From the NCBI RefSeq assembly GCF_901875635.1, contig NZ_CABFMN010000073.1, positions 124,001 through 188,000 on the forward strand: a DNA stretch of 64,000 nt, given 5' to 3'. Source of the stretch: Xylophilus ampelinus (GTDB lineage: Bacteria > Pseudomonadota > Gammaproteobacteria > Burkholderiales > Burkholderiaceae_C). Below the pieces are notes generated by a model. The model saw only the letters and a program-made list of their open reading frames with translations, was not told where the DNA came from and made no database searches. Shown piece by piece: positions 7,415-17,596 of this stretch. The position numbers and the translations under genes are program-made. Within the stretch, counting starts at the first letter, position 1, and every line of letters begins with the position of its first letter.

Positions 7415-8845
7415 TCAGATGATGCGCGAGAAGCGGGTGCGCGCCCGGTCGGCCTGCAGGTGACGGTCGAACACCATGGCCACGGCGCGCACGAAGAACC
7501 AGCCGGTCTCGGTCACCTCGATCTCGCGTTCGCTCAGGCGGACCAGGCCGTCGGCCTGGAGCGCCTCGAGCGTCTCCAGCTCGCCGGCGAAGTAGCGGCG
7601 GAAATCGACCAGGTGCGCCGCGTCGATGGTCTCGAAGTCGACCCGCCCCTGGCACATGAGCGCCATGATCACCGCGCGGCGCAGCACGTCGTCGCGCGAC
7701 AGCGCCAGCCCGCGCACCACCGGCAGCCGCCCCTGGTCGATCAGGTCGTAGTACTCGTCCAGCGCCTTGGCGTTCTGGCTGTAGCTGGCGCCCACGCGGC
7801 CGATCGCCGACACGCCCAGGCCCACGATGTCGCAGTCCGGCTGCGTGCTGTAGCCCTGGAAGTTGCGGTGCATGCGCCCCTGGCGGCGCGCGACGGCCAG
7901 CGAGTCCTCCGGCAGCGCGAAATGGTCCATGCCGATGTAGCGGTAGCCCGCCTGCGTGAGGCGCTCGATGGCCTGCGACAGCATCTCCAGCTTGGCATCG
8001 GCCGACGGCAGCTCCTCGGCGGCGATGCGCCGCTGCGGCTTGAAGCGCTCGGGCAGGTGGGCGTAGGCGTACAGGGCGATGCGGTCCGGCCGCAGTTCGG
8101 CCACCTGGTCCAGCGTGCGGCGGAACGAGGCCGGACTCTGCCGCGGCAGGCCGTAGATCAGGTCGGTGTTGATGGAGCGAAAGCCCAGTTGCCGTGCGGA
8201 CGCCACCAGCGCGAAAACCTCGTTTGCCGGCTGGATTCGGTGCACCGCCTTCTGCACCTGCGCATCGAAATCCTGCACCCCGAAGCTGACCCGGTTGAAG
8301 CCCAGCGTGGCGAGGTGGGCCAGGCGCTTCGCGTCCACCGTGCGCGGGTCGACCTCGATCGACCACTCGCCGTCGGCCGTGAAGCTGAAGGAGCGACGCA
8401 GCATGGCGACCAGCGCGGTGAGGGCCGCGTCGTCGAGGAAGGTGGGCGTGCCGCCACCGAGGTGCAGCTGACTGACCGAGGCATTCGGCCCCAGGTGCGC
8501 CACCTGGAGTTCGACCTCACGCGCCAGGTAGGCCATGTAGTCCTGCCCCTTCTCGCGCCGCCGCGTCACGATCTTGTTGCAAGCGCAGTAGTAGCACAGC
8601 GACTCGCAGAAGGGGATGTGCACGTACAGCGACAGCGGCAGCCGCGCGGCCAGGCCGACCTGGCGCCGCTGCTCCAGCGACTGGGCGTAGGTGTCGGCGC
8701 CGAAGGCGTCGACGAAGCGATCGGCCGTGGGGTACGAGGTGTAGCGCGGCCCGGGCACGTCGAAGCGGCGCAGCAGCGCGGGAGAAAGGGCGCCGGAGCG
8801 GGCGGCCGGCGTCGCTTCGGACGTGGGGGACAGGGGCAAGGTCAT
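7415..8845 (-). CDS. hemN: Oxygen-independent coproporphyrinogen III dehydrogenase
   Basis: Radical SAM enzyme of 476 residues that decarboxylates coproporphyrinogen III to protoporphyrinogen IX without oxygen. The 4Fe-4S motif CESLCYYCACNK (CxxxCxxC plus the extra Cys of HemN) lies near residue 80, preceded by PGPRYTSYPTADRF near residue 32. GGGTPTFL and the downstream VSFGVQDF and YGLPRQS segments also match HemN. The start MTLPLSP gives normal length; an in-frame ATG 54 bp upstream adds nothing recognisable. It diverges from fnr across an FNR box at 8915-8928, so anaerobic induction is expected. Heme supply fits the adjacent cbb3 oxidase genes. Confidence 0.95.
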   Translation of the reverse strand: MTLPLSPTSEATPAARSGALSPALLRRFDVPGPRYTSYPTADRFVDAFGADTYAQSLEQRRQVGLAARLPLSLYVHIPFCESLCYYCACNKIVTRRREKGQDYMAYLAREVELQVAHLGPNASVSQLHLGGGTPTFLDDAALTALVAMLRRSFSFTADGEWSIEVDPRTVDAKRLAHLATLGFNRVSFGVQDFDAQVQKAVHRIQPANEVFALVASARQLGFRSINTDLIYGLPRQSPASFRRTLDQVAELRPDRIALYAYAHLPERFKPQRRIAAEELPSADAKLEMLSQAIERLTQAGYRYIGMDHFALPEDSLAVARRQGRMHRNFQGYSTQPDCDIVGLGVSAIGRVGASYSQNAKALDEYYDLIDQGRLPVVRGLALSRDDVLRRAVIMALMCQGRVDFETIDAAHLVDFRRYFAGELETLEALQADGLVRLSEREIEVTETGWFFVRAVAMVFDRHLQADRARTRFSRII

Positions 8846-8914
8846 GACAGGGGGCGCCGGCCCAGGGTGGCACGGCGCGTCCTTGCACTGTGGCGGCAAG
8901 CGGCTTAGCCTTGC

Positions 8915-8928
8915 TTGATCTGGATCAA
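8915..8928. promoter_or_regulatory. FNR box between hemN and fnr
   Basis: TTGATCTGGATCAA is a perfect match to the FNR consensus TTGAT-N4-ATCAA. Its centre lies 41-42 bp before a likely fnr transcription start, with CACAAT at 8950-8955 serving as -10 box. That is a class II activator position; binding could equally serve hemN on the other strand or autoregulate fnr. Confidence 0.9.
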
Positions 8929-9007
8929 ACCGGCGCGCAATCGTCGGCGCACAATTCGATGGTCATCAAAGCACCGTCCGCGGAAGGTGCACCAACCGGC
9001 CCTCTCC

Positions 9008-9736
9008 ATGACGACGCTCAACGCCGACACCATCAAAGTCGCCTGCTCCAACTGCAACCTCCGGGAGCTGTGCATGCCGGTGGGCCTTCAGCCGCAGGAG
9101 CTTAAGCGCATCGACGACATCGTGGCCACGCGCCGCAAGGTCCGCCGCAAGGAAACTCTGTTCTCCAGCGGCGAGCGCTTCACCGCCCTCTACGCCATTC
9201 GCACCGGCGTCTTCAAGACCCAGGTCACGGCCGAAGACGGCCGCGAACAGGTCACGGGCTTCCAGATGGCCGGCGAGATCATGGGACTGGACGGCATCGT
9301 GAACGACCACCACACCTGCGATGCCGTGGCACTGGAAGACGCCGAGGTGTGCGTGATGCCCTTCGAGCGTATCGAGGAGCTGTCGCGCGAAGTGACGGCC
9401 CTGCAGCGCCACGTGCACCAGATCATGAGCCGCGAAATCGTGCGCGAGCACGGCGTGATGCTGCTGCTGAGCAGCATGCGCGCCGAGGAGCGCCTCGCGG
9501 CCTTCCTGCTGAACCTGCTGCAGCGCCTGCATGCGCGGGGCTTCTCGGCCTCCGAACTGGTGCTGCGCATGACGCGCGAGGAGATCGGCAGCTACCTGGG
9601 CCTGAAGCTCGAGACGGTGAGCCGCACGATGTCGAAGTTCGCCGAGGACGGCCTGATCGAGGTCAACCAGCGGCACGTGCGCATCCTCGACGCGGACGCC
9701 CTGCGCCGCCTGGTCAATCCGACGGTATGCGCCTGA
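9008..9736 (+). CDS. fnr: FNR-type oxygen-responsive transcription regulator
   Basis: Crp/Fnr family regulator of 242 residues. The N-terminal cluster CSNCNLRELC (residues 13-22) plus a further Cys in HHTCDAV near residue 105 supply ligands for an oxygen-sensitive 4Fe-4S cluster. A cyclic-nucleotide-like domain follows. A C-terminal helix-turn-helix has the recognition helix LETVSRTMSKF; E..SR is the residue set that reads TTGAT half-sites in FNR. ATG 9008 is preferred because it leaves the usual short lead before the first Cys. It probably controls hemN, itself, ccoN and the stress gene at 17.6 kb, each of which has an FNR box. Its 3' end overlaps the convergent gene by 23 bp. Confidence 0.95.
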   Translation: MTTLNADTIKVACSNCNLRELCMPVGLQPQELKRIDDIVATRRKVRRKETLFSSGERFTALYAIRTGVFKTQVTAEDGREQVTGFQMAGEIMGLDGIVNDHHTCDAVALEDAEVCVMPFERIEELSREVTALQRHVHQIMSREIVREHGVMLLLSSMRAEERLAAFLLNLLQRLHARGFSASELVLRMTREEIGSYLGLKLETVSRTMSKFAEDGLIEVNQRHVRILDADALRRLVNPTVCA

Positions 9737-9974
9737 GCTCCTGCGGCAGAGGCGGCGTCTTGATGAGCATCGCCGTCAGCGCGCTCGACGCCGCCGTGGC
9801 GGCCCAGAACGCGAAGAACCCCATCGCATAGGCCGCCTGCCGCGACACCGGCCCCCCCGCAGCCGGCCAGTGCAGGTCGCCCGGATCCACCAGCCCGAAG
9901 ACCAGCATCTCGAGCGCGCAGGCCGCCAGGAACGAGGGCCAGAGCACACACATCGCCCGCAGCAGGCCCTTCAT
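9714..9974 (-). CDS. Small membrane protein at the end of the cco operon
   Basis: Protein of 86 residues with two predicted membrane helices (about residues 8-30, rich in Leu/Ala with WPSFLAACALEMLVFGLV, and about 47-68). I do not recognise a named family. It begins 4 bp inside the end of the fixH-like gene (overlap 9971-9974), so it is the last gene of the cco cluster and probably translated by coupling. The stop lies within the convergent fnr gene, giving a 23-bp tail-to-tail overlap. Role in oxidase assembly or stability is possible from position only. Confidence 0.72.
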   Translation of the reverse strand: MKGLLRAMCVLWPSFLAACALEMLVFGLVDPGDLHWPAAGGPVSRQAAYAMGFFAFWAATAASSALTAMLIKTPPLPQELRRIPSD

Positions 9975-10255
9975 CGCGCCTCCCTGCGCGCGTGCGGCAG
10001 GTCGTCCGCCGGCGTCATCGCATGGTTTCGGCCCGCCTGCGCCGGCAGCATCGCGGTGCCGCCCGGCAGGGTGCGGTTGATTTCGATGCCGCGCCGGTAG
10101 TAGTCGGCCTCGACCACGGGATCGGGCGAGCGCATCGCCAGCCATGCGGTGTACACCGCGGCCACCACCACGATGGCCGGGCCGCCGACGACCATCCACA
10201 TGATCGGATGGCGCCACCAGGGCGCGTCGGGCCGGGGAAGGTTCTGGGTCGTCAT
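9971..10255 (-). CDS. ccoH: FixH-like protein (CcoH)
   Basis: Short FixH/CcoH-type protein of 94 residues. One N-terminal membrane helix (about residues 18-42, IMWMVVGGPAIVVVAAVYTAW) is followed by the family segment VVEADYYRRGIEINRTL near residue 48. This gives the expected Nin-Cout topology with a small periplasmic tail. CcoH helps assemble or stabilise cytochrome cbb3 oxidase. It is shorter than classical FixH (about 160 residues) because the C-terminal beta domain is missing, which is common in betaproteobacteria. Located 26 bp after ccoG and overlapping the next small gene. Confidence 0.85.
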   Translation of the reverse strand: MTTQNLPRPDAPWWRHPIMWMVVGGPAIVVVAAVYTAWLAMRSPDPVVEADYYRRGIEINRTLPGGTAMLPAQAGRNHAMTPADDLPHARREAR

Positions 10256-10281
10256 GGCTGTTTCTCCTTCGGGCAGGCGCC

Positions 10282-11727
<1,446 letters not shown>

Positions 11728-11728
11728 G

Positions 11729-12643
11729 TCAACGCGCTGCGCCGGGCCCGTTGGAGAAGCCCCAGACGTAGGAGGCCAGCACCTGGATCTGCGCATCGGT
11801 CAGGCGACCCTCCTGCGCCGGCATCTCGCCATGGCGGCCCTGGGTGATGGCCGTGATGATGGCCGCCTCGCCGTAGCCGTGCAGCCAGATGTTGTCCGAC
11901 AGCCGCGGCGCGCCGAGCGCCTGGTTGCCCACGCCGCCGATGCCGTGGCAGGCCGCGCAGGCGGTGAAATGCGTCTTGCCCAGGCCGGCGCGCACCGAGT
12001 CGTGCGGGCTGCCCGACAGGCTCAGCACGTAGTTCGCGAGGTTCTTGACGTCGTCGGCGCTGCCCACCGCGGCGGCCATCGGCGGCATGGTTCCGGAACG
12101 CCCCTTGGTGATGGTCTCGACGATCTTCTCCGGCGTGCCGCCGTAGAGCCAGTCGTCGTCGGTCAGGTTGGGGAAGCCTTTGCTCCCGCGCGCATCGGAG
12201 CCGTGGCACTGGGCACAGTTGTTCATGAACAGGCGCTCGCCGATGGCGTGCGCTGCGGGGTCGGCCGCCATCTGCTCGGTCGACATCGAAGCGAAGCGGC
12301 CGTAGACCGGCGCTAGGTCGGCCTCGGCCTTCTTCACCTCGTCGGCGTATTCGCCGGCCGAGCTCCAACCCAGTTGCCCGGCCATGCGGCCCAGGCCGGG
12401 ATAGAACGCCAGGTAGCCGAAGGCGAACACGATGGTGATGACGAACAGGCCCACCCACCACAGCGGCAGCGGGTTGTTGGCCTCGCGCAGGTCCTCGTCC
12501 CAGACGTGGCCCGTGGTGTTGTCGCCGTCGGAGACCACGCGCTTGCGCGCCGTGAGCCACAGCAGCAGCAGGCAGCCGACGATGCTCAGGATCGAGGCGG
12601 CCGCCACGTAGTGGGACCAGAAGTTGCTGACGAAGTCGCTCAT
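11729..12643 (-). CDS. ccoP: Cytochrome cbb3 oxidase diheme subunit CcoP
   Basis: Diheme c-type cytochrome subunit (304 residues) of the high-affinity cbb3 terminal oxidase, passing electrons to CcoN. Two membrane helices lie at about residues 10-32 and 60-82, separated by the conserved HVWDEDLREANNPLPLWW. The periplasmic part has two heme-binding motifs, CAQCH near residue 142 and CAACH near residue 227, each with a downstream Met-containing segment (TMPPM and GEMPAQ) that can supply the axial ligand. Operon order ccoN-O-Q-P-G is intact. Confidence 0.96.
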   Translation of the reverse strand: MSDFVSNFWSHYVAAASILSIVGCLLLLWLTARKRVVSDGDNTTGHVWDEDLREANNPLPLWWVGLFVITIVFAFGYLAFYPGLGRMAGQLGWSSAGEYADEVKKAEADLAPVYGRFASMSTEQMAADPAAHAIGERLFMNNCAQCHGSDARGSKGFPNLTDDDWLYGGTPEKIVETITKGRSGTMPPMAAAVGSADDVKNLANYVLSLSGSPHDSVRAGLGKTHFTACAACHGIGGVGNQALGAPRLSDNIWLHGYGEAAIITAITQGRHGEMPAQEGRLTDAQIQVLASYVWGFSNGPGAAR

Positions 12644-12676
12644 GGCTTGGCTCTGCGGATGGGGAAATGCGCGTTC

Positions 12677-12814
12677 TCAGTCCTGCTCGAAAGGCAGGCG
12701 GGCGGCTTCGTCGAAGCGGGTGCGGTTGCTGCGCGCATAGGCCCAGCAGACGATGCCGACGAAGAGCAGGAAGCACACCACGGTGGCGGCTTCGCGCAGG
12801 AAGGTGAGGTTCAT
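12677..12814 (-). CDS. ccoQ: Cytochrome cbb3 oxidase subunit CcoQ
   Basis: Small membrane subunit of 45 residues with a single helix (about residues 10-30, AATVVCFLLFVGIVCWAYA) followed by the polar tail RSNRTRFDEAARLPFEQD, typical of CcoQ/FixQ. It stabilises the cbb3 complex and is located between ccoO and ccoP as usual. The start MNLTFL was chosen over the longer open frame because it begins immediately before the helix and lies 22 bp beyond ccoO. Confidence 0.93.
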   Translation of the reverse strand: MNLTFLREAATVVCFLLFVGIVCWAYARSNRTRFDEAARLPFEQD

Positions 12815-12836
12815 GGGGTGGCTCCCGGTGCGGGCT

Positions 12837-13466
12837 TCACTTGAGGTTGCGGCCGAGCGACTGCAGGTAGGCCACGAGCGCGTCCATCTCGGTCTTGCCG
12901 TCGACGTCGGCAACGGCGGTGCCGATCTCCTCGTCGGTGTAGGGCACGCCGACGCGGCGCAACGCTTTCATGTGCGAGGGCATGGCGGCAGCGTCCGCCG
13001 GCGTCTTCTCGAGCCAGCGGTAGGCCGGCATGTTCGACTCCGGCACCACGTCGCGCGGGTTGTTCAGGTGCACGCGGTGCCACTCGTCGCTGTATTTGCC
13101 GCCCACGCGGTGCAGGTCCGGGCCGGTGCGCTTGCTGCCCCACTGGAAGGGGTGGTCGTACACGAACTCGCCGGCCACCGAGTAGTGGCCGTAGCGCAGC
13201 GTCTCGGCACGGAAGGGGCGGATCATCTGCGAGTGGCAGTTGTAGCAACCCTCGCGCAGGTAGATGTCGCGGCCCGCGAGCTGCAGCGCGGTGTAGGGCT
13301 TCAGGCCCGCGATCGGCTCGGTGGTCGACTTCTGGAAGAACAGCGGCACGATCTCCACCAGGCCGCCGACGGCGACGACCAGCAGGATGAGCACGATCAT
13401 CAGGAAGTTGTTGGTCTCGACCTTCTCGTGCGAGAAGCCGGTCTTGTCGGTGTTGGAAGTGCTCAT
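12837..13466 (-). CDS. ccoO: Cytochrome cbb3 oxidase monoheme subunit CcoO
   Basis: Monoheme c-type cytochrome subunit of 209 residues. An N-terminal membrane anchor (about residues 21-44) is followed by [16 protein letters not shown] and the heme motif CYNCH near residue 74 in the strongly conserved context [18 protein letters not shown]. The distal MPAYRWLE segment near residue 145 provides the methionine ligand region. It starts 21 bp after ccoN and belongs to the ccoNOQPG-H operon. Confidence 0.97.
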   Translation of the reverse strand: MSTSNTDKTGFSHEKVETNNFLMIVLILLVVAVGGLVEIVPLFFQKSTTEPIAGLKPYTALQLAGRDIYLREGCYNCHSQMIRPFRAETLRYGHYSVAGEFVYDHPFQWGSKRTGPDLHRVGGKYSDEWHRVHLNNPRDVVPESNMPAYRWLEKTPADAAAMPSHMKALRRVGVPYTDEEIGTAVADVDGKTEMDALVAYLQSLGRNLK

Positions 13467-13487
13467 GGTGTCAACGGCTTCGGGCCA

Positions 13488-14936
13488 TCAGGCGGAGGCG
13501 GCGGAGGCGGTAGAAAGGGCTGGCACGGTGGCGCGCTGCACGCGGCCGGAGGCGACCGTCATCCAGACGTTCCAGGCCATCACCAGCATGCCGCCCAGGT
13601 ACAGCAGGCCGCCCGTGAGGCGCACGACGTAGAAGGGATAGGTGGCCTTCACGCTCTCGGCGAAGGTGTAGGTGAGCGTGCCGTCGGGATTGATGGCGCG
13701 CCACATCAGGCCCTGCATTACGCCGGCGATCCACATGGCGGCGATGTACAGCACGATGCCGATGGTCGACATCCAGAAATGCAGCTCGATGGCCCGCGTG
13801 CTGTACATGGTGGTGCGGCCCCACATGCGCGGGATCAGGTAGTACAGCGAGCCCATCGAGATCAGGCCCACCCAGCCCAGCGCGCCGGAGTGCACGTGGC
13901 CGATGGTCCAGTCGGTGTAGTGGCTCAGGGCGTTCACCGTCTTGATCGACATCATCGGGCCCTCGAAGGTCGACATGCCGTAGAAGGACAGCGCCACGAT
14001 CAGGAAGCGCAGGATCGGGTCGGTGCGCAGCTTGTGCCAGGCCCCCGAGAGGGTCATGATCCCGTTGATCATTCCGCCCCAGCTGGGTGCCAGCAGGATC
14101 AGCGAGAACAGCATGCCCAGCGACTGGGTCCAGTCCGGCAGCGCGGTGTAGTGCAGGTGGTGCGGGCCGGCCCACATGTAGGTGAAGATCAGCGCCCAGA
14201 AGTGCACGATCGACAGCCGGTAGCTGTACACCGGCCGCCCGGCCTGCTTGGGGATGTAGTAGTACATCATCCCCAGGAAGCCCGCCGTGAGGAAGAAGCC
14301 CACCGCGTTGTGGCCGTACCACCACTGCACCATCGCGTCCTGCACACCGGCGTAGGCGGAGTAGCTCTTCATCCAGCCCGCAGGCACCTCGGCACTGTTG
14401 ACCACGTGCAGCAGCGCGACCGCGATGATGAAGGCGCCATAGAACCAGTTGGCCACGTAGATGTGCCGAACCTTGCGCGTGCCCACCGTGCCGAAGAACA
14501 CGATGGCGTACGACACCCACACGAGCGTGATCAGGATGTCGATCGGCCATTCGAGCTCGGCGTACTCCTTGCCCGTGGTGTAGCCCAGCGGCAGCGAGAT
14601 GGCGGCCGCGACGATGACGGCCTGCCAGCCCCAGAAGGTGAAGGCCGCGAGCTTCGGTGCGAAGAGCGGCACCTGGCAGGTGCGCTGTACCACGTGGTAG
14701 CTGGTGGCGAAGAGCGCGCAGCCACCGAAGGCGAAGATCACCGCGTTGGTATGCAGCGGGCGCAGCCGGCCGTAGCTGAGCCAGGGGATGCCCAGGTTGA
14801 GGTCGGGCCAGGCCAGTTGCGCGGCGATGACCACGCCCACCAGCATGCCGACCACGCCCCACACCACCGCCATCAGCGAGAACTGTCGGACGACCGTGTC
14901 GGTGTAGGTCGCGGGAGAGGCATCGTGGGTCGGCAT
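13488..14936 (-). CDS. ccoN: Cytochrome cbb3 oxidase catalytic subunit CcoN
   Basis: Catalytic subunit of 482 residues with about twelve membrane helices, carrying the low-spin heme and the heme b3-CuB oxygen-reduction centre. Conserved His segments are visible: [14 protein letters not shown] near residue 56, [15 protein letters not shown] near residue 207, [16 protein letters not shown] near residue 257, and [17 protein letters not shown] near residue 345. The start MPTHDASP is chosen because the frame upstream of it is the ccoN promoter region, which contains an FNR box. Oxygen-limited induction is expected from that box. Confidence 0.96.
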   Translation of the reverse strand: MPTHDASPATYTDTVVRQFSLMAVVWGVVGMLVGVVIAAQLAWPDLNLGIPWLSYGRLRPLHTNAVIFAFGGCALFATSYHVVQRTCQVPLFAPKLAAFTFWGWQAVIVAAAISLPLGYTTGKEYAELEWPIDILITLVWVSYAIVFFGTVGTRKVRHIYVANWFYGAFIIAVALLHVVNSAEVPAGWMKSYSAYAGVQDAMVQWWYGHNAVGFFLTAGFLGMMYYYIPKQAGRPVYSYRLSIVHFWALIFTYMWAGPHHLHYTALPDWTQSLGMLFSLILLAPSWGGMINGIMTLSGAWHKLRTDPILRFLIVALSFYGMSTFEGPMMSIKTVNALSHYTDWTIGHVHSGALGWVGLISMGSLYYLIPRMWGRTTMYSTRAIELHFWMSTIGIVLYIAAMWIAGVMQGLMWRAINPDGTLTYTFAESVKATYPFYVVRLTGGLLYLGGMLVMAWNVWMTVASGRVQRATVPALSTASAASA

Positions 14937-14993
14937 GGTCGCAGTCGTCCGTTGGGGATGACCGCAGTGTCGAGCGCCATGGCGGCACGACAC

Positions 14994-15007
14994 TTGATCC
15001 GGATCAA
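14994..15007. promoter_or_regulatory. FNR box upstream of ccoN
   Basis: TTGATCCGGATCAA, a perfect FNR consensus palindrome, centred 64-65 bp before the ccoN start codon. It overlaps the stop codon of ccoS (15004-15006), so the upstream gene ends inside the regulatory site. A class II start for ccoN would fall near 14959. Confidence 0.9.
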
Positions 15008-15141
15008 TCGTTGCCGAGAATGCGTGAACCTTCACGCTCGATGTCGTCGAACTGCCCGCGTTCGACGGCCCACCACAGGCCGAAGATGATGGCCAGCGCC
15101 ATCAGCACCGACAGCGGCACGAGCACGAAGAGGATGTCCAT
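15004..15141 (-). CDS. ccoS: Cytochrome cbb3 oxidase maturation protein CcoS
   Basis: Tiny membrane protein of 45 residues: [20 protein letters not shown], then [25 protein letters not shown]. The helix followed by W(A/V)xxxGQFDD is the CcoS signature. CcoS is needed to insert cofactors into the catalytic subunit. It begins one base after the ccoI stop, so ccoI-ccoS form a tight unit ahead of ccoN. Its stop codon lies inside the FNR box that serves ccoN. Confidence 0.93.
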   Translation of the reverse strand: MDILFVLVPLSVLMALAIIFGLWWAVERGQFDDIEREGSRILGND

Positions 15142-15142
15142 T

Positions 15143-17521
15143 TCAGGCGCCTGACGCCTCGCCGGGCGCAGCGGGCGAGCGCGCGAGCCGCGCGCTGTTG
15201 AGCACCACCAGCAGCGAACTGGCCGCCATGCCCAGGCCGGCCAGCCAGGCCGGCATCCAGCCGGCCAGCGCCAGCGGCACGCAGGCGGCGTTGTAGACCA
15301 CCGACCAGGCGATGTTCTGCCGCACCACGCGCATCGTGCGCCGCGCCTGCCGCCATGTGGCAGGAATGGCCGTGAGCGCCTCGCCGAGCACGACGAAGTC
15401 GGCCCGGGCGCGCGTACGGCCCACGGCCTGCCCGACCGCGAAGGCCACGTCGGCCTGGGCGATGACCGGCCCGTCGTTCAGGCCGTCGCCCACCATGGCC
15501 ACATGCCGGCCTTCGGATTGCAGGCGGCGCACCGCCTCGAGCTTGTCCTCGGGCTGGCAGTCGCCGCGCGCGTTGCCGATGCCGGCCGCGGCCGCGAGGC
15601 GATGCGCGGCTTCGCTGCGGTCGCCCGACAGCAGGCGCACATCGATGCCACCCTCGCGCAAGGCACTGACCGTGGCACCTGCGTCCGGACGCAGGTCCTC
15701 GTCGAACACGAAGCTGGCCAGCCAGCCGTCGTCATCGCTCAGGTGCACCTGCATCGCGGGCACTTCCAGCGCCGGCACGCCGCAATGCGCGGCCGAACCC
15801 AGGCACAAGCGGCGGCCCGCACCACCCGCGGCCCGCGCGGGGAGCAGACGGCCCTCGACCCCGCGGCCGGCGACCTCTGCCAGTTCGACGAGCGTCCAGT
15901 CGCAGCGCTTGCCCGCATGCTGGGTCCAGGCCGCGACCAGGGCGCGCGAGGCGGGATGCACCGAGCCCGAGGCCATCGCCGCCGCCAGGCCGAGCGCATC
16001 GCCCGGCGGCACGCCGCGCCGGCTGTAGATGCGGTCGAGCCGGGGCAGCGGACGTGTCAGCGTGCCGGTCTTGTCGAAGACGACGGTGTCGACCGCGGCC
16101 AGCGCCTCCAGCGCCTGCAGGTGTGCCACCAGCACCCCCTGCCCTGCCCGCTCGCCGGCGCACGCGAGCATGGCGGCGGGCGTGGCCAGCGACAGCGCGC
16201 ACGGGCAGGTCACGATGAGCACCGACGCCGCGACCATCAGCGCGTGCCCCGGTCCCGACGGCCACCACCACACGGCCGCTGCCAGCGCGGCCAGCATCAC
16301 GAAAAGTAGGAAGGGCCGCGCCACGCGGTCGGCCGCGCGGGCCAGGCGCGGCTTCTCGATGGATGCGGCCTCCATCAGGGCCACGATGCGGCCGAAGCGC
16401 GTGTCGCCGCCCAGCGCGTCGACGCGCACCAGCACCTGCGCGCCGACGTTGTGGCTGCCCGCGAGCACGCGCGAGCCGCAAGGCCGCGGCACCGGATGCG
16501 CCTCGCCCGTCACCAGCGCCTCGTCGGCGCTGGTGTCGCCCTCGACGACGCAGCCGTCGGCCGCGAAGGCTTCGCCCGGCCGCACCCGCAGCACGTCGCC
16601 CACGCGCAGGCGGTGGGCGCCGACGCGTTCCGCACTGCCGTCCGGTCGAAGCCGCTCCACGCTGTCGGGCAGCCGCTCGAGCAACGCGTCCAGCGCGCCG
16701 GCGGTGCGGTCGCGAAGGCGCGACTCCAGCCAGCGCCCGGTGAGCAGGAAGAAGACGAACATGGTGAGCGAGTCGAAATACACCTCGCGGCCCAGTGCAC
16801 CGTCGGGGTCGAAGGTGCCGGCCGTGCTGACCAGGAACGCGATCGCGATGCCCAGCGCCACCGGCGTGTCCATGCCCACGCGCAGGCGGCGCAGGTCCTG
16901 CCAGGCGCCCCGGAAGAAGGGGCCGCAGGCCAGCAGCACCACCGGCAGCGACAGCACCCACGAGGCCCAGCGCAGCAGCAGCTCGATGTCGCGCGTCATC
17001 TCGCCGGGGCCCGCCACGTACGCCGGCACGGCGTACATCATCACCTGCATCATGCACAGGCCCGACACCAGCCAGCGGAAGAGCGCACGGCGCGACTCGC
17101 GCCGGCGCACCGCCTGGCGGCCATCGGCTCCGACGGGCGCCAGGCGGTAGCCCGCACCGCGCACGGCCTCGAACCAGCGCGAGGGCATCGTGGCCTGCGG
17201 TGACCACAGCACACGCGCGCGCCGCCCGCTCGACTGCACCGCGGCCGCGCTGACCCCGGGGACCGCGCACAGCGCGTCTTCGACCGTGAGTGCACAGGTG
17301 GCGCAGTGCATGCCCTCGACCGCGACCCACGACTCCCAGCGGGGATCGTCGCCGCCCAGCGGGCGGCCGAAAGCCGACCACTCGGCCGGGTCATCGATGC
17401 CGGGCGGCAGCGGCTCGCGCGCAGGCACGCCCGCAGGCACGCCTGCGGCGGCGAGCGGGCCAGGAGGTTCGAGCGCAGCATCCACCATGGTGTGCGCATG
17501 GTGCGGCAGCCGCGCCGTCAT
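15143..17521 (-). CDS. ccoI: Copper-type heavy-metal P-type ATPase CcoI
   Basis: P1B-type ATPase of 792 residues that exports copper to the periplasm for cbb3 oxidase assembly. In order: an N-terminal metal-binding domain with GMHCATC near residue 72; paired helices; the actuator motif SADEALVTGEAHPVPR near residue 330; the intramembrane metal site TCPCALSLATPAA near residue 430; the phosphorylation site VVFDKTGTLT near residue 475; and GDGLNDGPVIAQADVAFAVG near residue 690. Two starts are possible. The one given (ATG 17519-17521) lies only 4 bp from an FNR box; the next ATG (17486-17488, MVDAALEPP) would leave room for a promoter controlled by that box. Confidence 0.93.
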   Translation of the reverse strand: MTARLPHHAHTMVDAALEPPGPLAAAGVPAGVPAREPLPPGIDDPAEWSAFGRPLGGDDPRWESWVAVEGMHCATCALTVEDALCAVPGVSAAAVQSSGRRARVLWSPQATMPSRWFEAVRGAGYRLAPVGADGRQAVRRRESRRALFRWLVSGLCMMQVMMYAVPAYVAGPGEMTRDIELLLRWASWVLSLPVVLLACGPFFRGAWQDLRRLRVGMDTPVALGIAIAFLVSTAGTFDPDGALGREVYFDSLTMFVFFLLTGRWLESRLRDRTAGALDALLERLPDSVERLRPDGSAERVGAHRLRVGDVLRVRPGEAFAADGCVVEGDTSADEALVTGEAHPVPRPCGSRVLAGSHNVGAQVLVRVDALGGDTRFGRIVALMEAASIEKPRLARAADRVARPFLLFVMLAALAAAVWWWPSGPGHALMVAASVLIVTCPCALSLATPAAMLACAGERAGQGVLVAHLQALEALAAVDTVVFDKTGTLTRPLPRLDRIYSRRGVPPGDALGLAAAMASGSVHPASRALVAAWTQHAGKRCDWTLVELAEVAGRGVEGRLLPARAAGGAGRRLCLGSAAHCGVPALEVPAMQVHLSDDDGWLASFVFDEDLRPDAGATVSALREGGIDVRLLSGDRSEAAHRLAAAAGIGNARGDCQPEDKLEAVRRLQSEGRHVAMVGDGLNDGPVIAQADVAFAVGQAVGRTRARADFVVLGEALTAIPATWRQARRTMRVVRQNIAWSVVYNAACVPLALAGWMPAWLAGLGMAASSLLVVLNSARLARSPAAPGEASGA

Positions 17522-17525
17522 CGCC

Positions 17526-17539
17526 TTGATCGACGTCAA
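17526..17539. promoter_or_regulatory. FNR-type box between ccoI and usp
   Basis: TTGATCGACGTCAA, with TTGAT-N4 and the GTCAA half-site also used by FNR/ANR proteins. The centre is 41.5 bp before position 17574, and TAAGCT at 17562-17567 is well placed as a -10 box, so the plus-strand stress gene has a textbook class II promoter. On the minus strand it abuts the annotated ccoI start. Confidence 0.82.
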
Positions 17540-17596
17540 GGTCCGGGGCAGCGGCGGCACCTAAGCTTGTGCATCCCCTTCACCGGAGTTCCCATC

